Shown here: positions 57,232 to 64,000 of the stretch, in pieces
How positions within the stretch are numbered: the stretch's first letter is position 1
Layout: every line of letters starts with the position of its first letter
Origin: Ailurus styani
Lineage: Eukaryota; Chordata; Mammalia; Carnivora; Ailuridae
Assembly: GCA_002007465.1 (NCBI GenBank)
Contig: LNAC01000736.1
Coordinates: forward strand, 2,346 to 66,345
Length of the DNA stretch: 64,000 nucleotides
Reading direction: 5' to 3'
Program-made: the position numbers and the translations under genes
Notes under the pieces: model-generated
What the model saw: only the letters and a program-made list of their open reading frames with translations
Databases searched by the model: none
What the model was told of the DNA's origin: nothing

Positions 57232-57902
57232 TGATGGAGCATTTCTATCTCTGGAGCACTACCTGGTTCGGAGTCTCCAAAGCCAGCAGATTCCTGCATT
57301 GTGCTCCCATGCCATTCCTCCCAGAGGAAGAAGAAGGGGGTCTCCCCAGATTTGCTTCTTGTGGGGTCCCTGTTCAAAGAGTAGTGGCCTGACTGTGCCT
57401 CAGATCCTGGTTTAAGGTAACCCCAAGCAGAGATCCCACTCCTCAGCTTTGTCTCTGCAGCCAACATCCCCATTCTGATACCTGGAAGCTCTGCTACACT
57501 CAGGCCCCTGTCTTTCTGTGACCCTGTGTGTCCTGAGACCACACTGTCCCAGTGAGGGCTCCACTCCCCACTTAGCCACTGGAGGGATGTCCCTCAGTGA
57601 AGCAGATTTCTAAAAGTTTCGACTTTGTGCTCCATTGCTCTATTGCTTGCTGGGAGCTGGCCCCTACCCCCTCTGGTCTCTCTTCCTGTATATCACCTCG
57701 GATTCACTTCTCCATATGTCCTACCTTCCAGAAAGTGGTTGGTTTTCTATTCCTAGAATTGCTGCTATTCTGGTCTTTGATCTCCTGTTGAGTTTGTCGG
57801 TGTTCAAAATGGTTTGATAACTATCTAGTTGAATTCCTGGGACCAGAAGAAATTTAGGTCTCCTACTCCTCCACCATTTTATCCTCACTCACCACTACCT
57901 AA

Positions 57903-59862
57903 ATCTAAAGTATTTTCATGATTCTCCAAACAAGCTCCATAACACAGTAGTCGGTGTCTCAGTCCCTTCTTCCCTGAGCATTTGGTAACAGTAAAATCTA
58001 TATTCAGTATCTATGGATTTGCCTATTCTGGACATTTCATATAAATGGAATCACAATATGTGGCCTTTTGTATCTGACTTCTTTCACGTAGCATGATGTT
58101 TTCAAAGTTCATTCGTGTGTACCAAAAATCAGTACCTCATCCTTTTTTTAAATGGCTGAATAATATTGTATTATATAGTTACACCACATTTATTTATCCA
58201 TTCGTCAGCTGGATATTTCAGGTTGGTTGGTTATTTCCACTTTTTGGATATAATAAGTAAAGCTGTTGAAAATTTGTGTATAAGCATTTTTATTTATTTA
58301 TTTATTTATTATGCTTCTTTTTTCCTTGGTTGCTTGTGCTTTTGTGTCATATCTATGAAACTTTTGCCTAGTCTAAAGTCACAAAGGATTACATCAGTTT
58401 TCTTCTAAGTTTATGGTTTTAGCTCTTACATTTAGGTATTTGATCCACTTTGAATTAATTTTTGTATTGTTATGAAATAGCATTCCATCTTTATGCTTTT
58501 CTATATGGGTATCCAATTATACAAGCAAAAACTTTACATTAAATTAATTTGACACCTTCATTAAGAATAGGCTCATCATAAATATATGGGTCTTATTATG
58601 GACTCTCAATTTTATTCCAATGATCTATATCAGTACCTTATCCCAGTAGAAAACTGTCTTGATTTACTGTAGCTTTATAGTAAGGTTCGAATATGGAAAA
58701 TGTGAACCCTTCAAATTTGTGTTTTTTTAAGATTGTTTTTCTTCTGGGTCCCTTACATTTCCTCTTACGAATTTTAGGAGGAACTTGCCAATTTTTCCAA
58801 AGAAATCCAGATGAAATTTTAATCAGAATTGTGTTGAATTTATCAATTTGGAGAATAGTGTCTTAACAATATTAACTCTCCCAATCCATGAACATGGGAT
58901 ACCTTCCCATTTATTAAGAACGTCTTTAATTTCTTTCAATGAAATTTTGTAGTTTTTAGTGTAAAAGTGTTTCACTTCTTTTGTTAATTTCCATGTATCT
59001 TATTGTTTTCAATGTTATTATAAATGTGCTTTTTAAAATTTTATTTTCAAATTGCTCATTGCTAGTATATAGAGATACAGTTGATTTTTTGTAAATTAAT
59101 CATATCTTTCAAACTAGATAATCTTATTTAGTAGCTCTAATACAATTTGGGGGGGGGAATCCCTGAGAATTTTCTAAATACAAAATCAGGTCATTTGGAA
59201 ATAGAGACACTTTTGCTACAGTTGCTTCTTCTTCTTCTTTTTTGCAAACTAGGAGCCTTTTATTTCTTTTTCTTGCCTAATTTTCCTGGCTAGAACCTGA
59301 AGTACCATATTAAAAAGAAATGGTGACAGTAGACATCCTTGCCTAATTCCTGATTTTAGGGGAAGCTCTCAGTCATTCACTAGTAAGTGAGTTACCTGTG
59401 AGTTTTCCACAGGTCCATTATCAGATTGAGAAAATTTTCTGAGTGTTTTTCTCATGAAGGGTGTTCGGTTTTGTCAAATGTTTTTACCTTTGAGATGATC
59501 CTGTAGTTTTTCTTATTTACTCTGATAATATGATGTACTACATTGATTAATTAACTCAACCTTGTTTTCCTGGGATAAATCTTAATTGGTTATAGTGTAT
59601 TATCCTTTTTAAAAATATATTGCTGTTCAAGTTGTTCATCTTTTGTTAGGATTTTTGTATTTATATCCATAAGTGATATTGGCTTATAGTTTTCTTTTCT
59701 TGCAAAGTCTTCGTTTTTTCTATCAGAATAATATTGGCCTTATAGAATGAGTTCCTTTCTCAATGTTCCCTATTTTCTATTTTTGGGAAGAGTTTGTGAA
59801 GAATTTGTGTTAATTCTTTAGACATTTTGCAGAATTTACCAGTGAAGCTGTCTGGTCCTGAG

Positions 59863-59916
<54 letters not shown>

Positions 59917-62450
59917 TGTGGTGTGTGTGTGTTTGTGTATGTGTGTGCATGTGATAATATTTTAATTACAAATTCAATCTTTTGTTACAGGCCAATTCAT
60001 ATTTTTAACTTTGTACTGAGTCAGTTTATATAGTTTGTATATTGCTAGGAATCTGTCCATTTCAAGTAAAGTTTCTAATTTGTTGGTATATAAGGGTTCA
60101 TAGTATTTCTTTAAAATCCTTTTATATCTGTAAGGTCAGTAGCGATGTTTCCCTCTTCCATTCCTGATTCTTGTAATTTGAATTTTCTCTGTTTTTTAGC
60201 TTGGTCAGTCTAGCTAAAGGCTTGTCAATTTTGTTGATATTTTCAAAGAACCAACTTTTGACTTCATTGATTCTATTGCCTTTTATTCTCTTATCTCCAC
60301 CTATTATGTCCTTCCTTTTGCTAGCTTTGGGTTTACTTTGCTCTTCTCTTGCTATTTCTTTCAGATGTAAAGTTAGTTATTGACTTGATATCTTTTTTTT
60401 TTAATGTGTGGGTTTACTGCTATAAATTTACTCTGAGCCCTGCTTTCTCCATATTCCATAAGATTTGGTGTGCTCTGCTTTATTTTTATTGGCCTTTAAG
60501 TATTTTCTAATTTCCCTTAAGATTTTTTCTTTGACCTTTGGTTGTGTAAGAGTGAATTGTTTAATACCCACATATTTGTGAATTCCAGTTTTCATTACAT
60601 TATTGATTTCTAGCTTCATTCCACCATGGTCAGAGAATATATTTCATGTGATTTCAATCTTTTAAACTTTAAAAAAAGGCTTATTTTGTATCCTACTTTA
60701 CAGTCTATCCTGAAGAATGTTCTATAGATGTCTGTGAGTTACCTTGGTCTATAACATTGTTCAAGTCCTCTGTTTCCTTATTGATCTTCTGTACAGTGCT
60801 TTTATTCATTATTGAAAGTGTGATATTGAAGTGTACATTGATTATAACCTGTCTGGTGTGGATCTCTTGGCACTCTTATTCTTGGCTGTTATTGAGCTTT
60901 TTTGATGTACAAACTAATGTTTTTCATTAAATGTGGGAAGTTCTATTTCTTCAAATATTCTTTCTGTCTTTTTCTCTCCTCTCTTCTTTTGGGACTCATA
61001 TTATGTATATGATGGGATGTTTGGTAGCATTTCAGAGGTCTCTGAAGCTCTGTTTATTCTGCTTTAATCTTTTTCTTTTCCATTCCTCAAAGAGGATAAT
61101 CTCAATTGACTTATCTTCAAGTTTGTTTATTACTTCTGCCTGCTGAAATCTGCTATCGAGAGCCTGTAGTGAAATTTTAATTTTAGTTATTGTACTTTTC
61201 AACTACAGAATTTCTAGTTGATTCTTTTCTATAACTTCTGTTTATTGATAGTCAGTCTCTGTTTAGTAATTTCAAGACTTCTTCTATGTCTGGTGTCCAG
61301 GCTTCCTTGTGGACAGTTTTTATTAATTGACTTTTTTCTCCACGTGCACGAGCCATGTCTTCCTGTTTCTTTGCCAACCCCATAGTTCTTTGTTGAAACT
61401 GGACATTTTAAATGACATAATGTGGAAAATCTGAAAATCAGATTCTCTCTCCTTCTCAGGTTTGTTGTTCTGACCGTTTGTTGTTGTTTATTTGCTTAAT
61501 GACTTTTCTGAACCAATTCTGTAAATTCTGCATTCTTTGTGTGGCCAGTGACACCTCTAATTGGTTAGCATATTGGTCAACTAATGATTAGAAAGAGTTA
61601 TCCTTTACTACCTAAAACCAATACTTCTATCAGTATTTGCTAAGAAGTTCTGCATGTGTTGAGGTATGCCTTCAACATTCAGCCAGGCGATTTGAAACTC
61701 TGTCTGGGTTTTTACTTCTTGCTTGTGCAGAACCTCAAGGTTAACCCAAAGTGAGTGCTTTGGGCCTTCTCTTGTCTTTTCTGACGCATGTGCACTACCT
61801 TGGGTGTACAAATGCCTTATCCGGCATGTGGCTTTGTAGATTCCCAGTGATATGTCGCAACCTTTCAAAGCTCCCTATGGGCATCTCATGTCCCAGCTAT
61901 TCCAATTAATCATTTTGGTCAGGTTTTGTTTGCTCTAACTCTTATCTTTTACTTCAGGTAACCACAATATTCAATTACTTCTGATTACTTTCAACAAATG
62001 TCCATGGGGAAAGATTGTTTGTATGGGGTGAACTCTAAATAAGGTCAAATAAAGGAAATCTTGTAAGTGGGATATTGCAGGAAAATATCACGCAGGTTAG
62101 ATAATGTTAATTCTCTGGGGACAGGTCTTAAAGGAGCTTTACAAGTCCCATTCTGCCTCCAAGCTGTTGCTGTTTTCACCATGATTTCTTGCTGTAAGTA
62201 TTCAAGGTTCCTGCAGAGCTCAAGGGGAGAATGAAGAAAGGAGAAGTGGAAACATCACAGAGCTCACTATTCTTACTGAGATTTAGCTCTTTTACTTGAA
62301 TAAGTTCTCCTCAGATTACTGCAAGCTTTGGTTAATTTGCAGAGTTCAGAAAAAGTTGATTCTGATGATTTCTGCCACTGTTCTCATTGCTTTTATGGAA
62401 GAGAGTATTTTTAGAGGTCTTTACTCCACCATTTCTGTTGGTGTCCTCAG
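57903..62450 (-). mobile_element. outer old L1, 3' UTR to 5' end (part 2)
   Basis: It resumes the 3' UTR (ggatttgcctattctggacatttcatataaatggaatcac), then the ORF2 C-terminal text with a deletion near 58300 where an ATTT run replaces it. Next come RT-domain text (ccttgcctaattcctgattttagggg, ggataaatcttaattgg), the endonuclease region (gggtttact..., accatggtcagagaatat) and ORF1-region text. The 5' UTR ends at 'ggtctttactccaccatttctg' about 62440. No frame survives. It is an old L1MA/MB-type copy that was originally full length. Confidence 0.85.
59864..59953. repeat. (GT)n microsatellite
   Basis: About 25 uninterrupted GT units, then impure GTGTG/TGTAT text, inside the outer L1's ORF2. The open frame across it just encodes alternating Cys-Val. 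Confidence 0.97.
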
Positions 62451-62461
62451 TTCCTTCGATT

Positions 62462-63250
62462 CTGAGGGATACAACACCAAATCTGGTCTTTCCTAGCAAA
62501 TGTCTAAGAGAAGTCCCTTTTCTTCTTTTTAGTTAACTATGGTACCCCTTTAAGCAGTTTCCTTCTTTTAAATCTCTTAACAGGAAAGGTTCTCCTTCCT
62601 TTACTGTTTCTTTTATTTTCTATGTCATTTGAAGCCAGGGACACAAAACCACACCATACACCTTTGCTTTCTCCTACTATTTGTCTCCATAACACCCATT
62701 CACCTCTGGCCCCAATTTTGCAGCTGTCTCTCCTCAACCCCTGCCCTGTGTGTGCTGTTGGATGGAGTTCACTGTGCCCAGGCAGGAAATACTTCCAGAT
62801 TGTGTATCTCTAAAATCCCGCAGGTCTCCAGCTGCTCCTGCAGTTTATACTATTTCATTCTCCCTCTTCCGTGTTCATCTTAGCTATTTCTCAAGGGCAA
62901 AGGTTTTCCACACTGGAGTCTGCAGAGCTCGAGAGGTGGGGTGTGTGGGGATGGGGGATATTGGGAAAGGTCACTGGGGTGAAGCTCCAGGTCCCAGTTA
63001 CTCTGATAAGATCTGCTCAGCTTTTAAATCTGTTTTATTTGCTTAAACATCCCTGTAAGACTTCCTTTAAACAAAGGGCTCCCTGGTATTAAGGAAAGTT
63101 TGAAAATTAATTGTCTAAGGAAAACAACCTCATTGTTGCCACAGATGCAACTGGTAGAATGTAGAGCCTAAAAATATTAAAGGAAAACTCATCATTAAAC
63201 AATCTCTGTTTCACAGGACAAACAATACTGCCAGATTCTCTAGAATTCCA
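62462..63250. other. unassigned non-coding sequence
   Basis: No gene or repeat recognised. Overlapping short plus-strand frames (62622-63092) show no domain. Confidence 0.45.
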
Positions 63251-63254
63251 TAAT

Positions 63255-63365
63255 GAAAGGTAAGCTGTTTATTATATAGATGAGAAAACTAAAGCTCAGA
63301 GAAGGGATGTGACTTATTCCAAGTTCAAATAATGGTGCAGCTGGAGCCAGGCAACAAATCCACTG
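63255..63365 (-). mobile_element. MIR SINE fragment
   Basis: Reversed MIR: ttattatatagatgagaaaactaaagctcagagaagggatgtgacttattcc, ggtgcagctggagccagg. Confidence 0.85.
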
Positions 63366-63584
63366 TGGCCTGGCGGGGGTGGGTCTTTTTCAGTGTTCTC
63401 TGTGCATAGCAGGTTTCTTGGCCTTCATGTATGCATGAATGCATGCACATGAATGCATGATCCTCCTCTCAGCCTCAGGCCCATCCCACTTTACCTCACA
63501 GTGGGCATGCTCTACACTTCCTGTGCCTTTGGTTAGCCTCCTGTTGGCTTAGAAGATGGTTACAAAGCCTCTTATAACTACTTG

Positions 63585-63807
63585 CTTCCTTTTTTTTTTT
63601 TGAAGATTTTTATTTATTTATTTGAGAGAGGGAGAGACAAAGAGGGCTAGCACAAGTGGGGGGAGGGGCACAGAGAGAGGGAGAAACAGACTCCCTGATA
63701 AGCAGGGAGCCCCTTGTCACAGGGCTCCATCCCAGGATCCCAGGATCCTGAGATCATGACCTGAGCTGAAGGCAGATGCTTAACCAACTGAGCCACCCAG
63801 GCACCCC
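63585..63807 (-). mobile_element. CAN-SINE, older caniform type
   Basis: Minus-strand copy: T-rich tail, ttatttatttgagagagggag, gctagcacaagtggggggagg body, and a small tandem duplication (catcccaggatcccaggatcc). Target-site duplication: ATAACTACTTG (63574-63584) against ATAAGTACTTG (63808-63818). Confidence 0.95.
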
Positions 63808-64000
63808 ATAAGTACTTGTTTTCATTACTAATGTCTATTCTGACTATTTCAATGTCTTTTAGTTCACACCCCTAAGACCAAACACTTACTTAGCTCAGAC
63901 CAGCAGATGGATTACCTGTCTTCTAATGCCCCTAGTCATTATCCACCTCTGGTCCAGCTCTGGACCAAGGGAGTTGGGTTACCTGGTGAAATCATGACCA

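Larger units (their letters stand above)
55187..57888 (-). mobile_element. middle-aged L1, ORF1 and 5' UTR (part 2)
   Basis: The 5' portion of the element whose 3' end is at 48071-48459. Its 5' end lies at 57888 (minus strand gtgaggataaaatggtggaggag...), directly next to the right copy of the 14-bp duplication. The 5' UTR shows tandemly duplicated A-rich units (56191-56640) and contains a 5S-derived insertion. CpGs are largely decayed relative to the youngest L1. Confidence 0.92.

Noticed and set aside
59827..60033. Cys-Val-rich peptide
   Set aside because: It is a translation of the (GT)n microsatellite.
4490..63807. CAN-SINE heads considered as tRNA-Lys genes
   Set aside because: A/B-box-like segments are present but there is no cloverleaf, no anticodon arm and each is joined to a SINE body and tail with target-site duplications.
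1..64000. CRISPR arrays, operons, prophage or other prokaryotic systems
   Set aside because: No spaced identical repeats, ribosome-binding sites or dense coding. The repeat content is carnivore nuclear DNA.

Overview
The window is nuclear DNA of a caniform carnivore, most likely a mustelid (ferret, mink, marten, otter or badger group). The diagnostic signal is 13 well-preserved tRNA-Lys-derived CAN-SINEs. Seven of them carry the head 'cagtgggttaaagcctctgcc' together with a 'cctgcctctctgcctacttg' body and an (AAATA)n tail, a pattern I associate with mustelids rather than with dog, cat or bear. L1, MIR, L2, MLT1-type LTR and hAT-like repeats fill much of the rest. I found no exon of a host protein-coding gene and no functional tRNA, snRNA or rRNA gene. 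The window reads as a gene desert or the inside of a large intron. Almost all open frames outside L1 are chance frames.

Layout. 1-592: L1 ORF2 C-terminal fragment (+). 0.6-13.7 kb: mostly old sequence with MIRs, an older L1 piece at 3.1-3.8 kb (+), a SINE/L1 cluster at 4.47-5.3 kb, SINEs at 8.3 and 11.4 kb, and a very old L1-like stretch at 10.8-13.6 kb interrupted by a (GATA)n repeat. 13.7-21 kb: two ancient minus-strand L1s (13.7-16.5 and 19.2-20.9 kb), a hAT-like element and an MLT1-type LTR. 21-48 kb: long unassigned stretches with scattered MIRs, SINEs, two further LTR-like units (23.9-25.1 kb), an L2 (25.8-26.5 kb) and a short L1 3' end (34.0 kb).

47.95-62.46 kb is the centrepiece: three minus-strand L1s nested in one another. 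The outermost is an old L1 running from its 3' UTR (47.96 kb) to its 5' end (about 62.45 kb). A middle-aged L1 is inserted in its 3' UTR (48,071-57,888, 14-bp target-site duplication). The youngest L1 (48,473-55,186) sits inside the middle one. The youngest keeps an intact 305-codon ORF1, an intact endonuclease and a YY1-like 5' motif, but it is inactive as assembled: its reverse-transcriptase FADD box reads FAID, its C-terminal Cys motif is broken and its ORF2 frame is disrupted. A 274-N gap and three single Ns lie in it. The middle L1 lost almost all of ORF2 and carries in its 5' UTR a 3'-truncated 5S rRNA retropseudogene with a perfect 15-bp target-site duplication.

No new biological system is evident. 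The most informative signals are the nested L1s, the tailless 5S pseudogene, the paired SINE age classes, several assembly scars inside the youngest L1, and a few palindromic transcription-factor-like sites in unique DNA. Repeat family names are given from recognition by eye; a RepeatMasker/Dfam run would settle subfamilies and exact ends.
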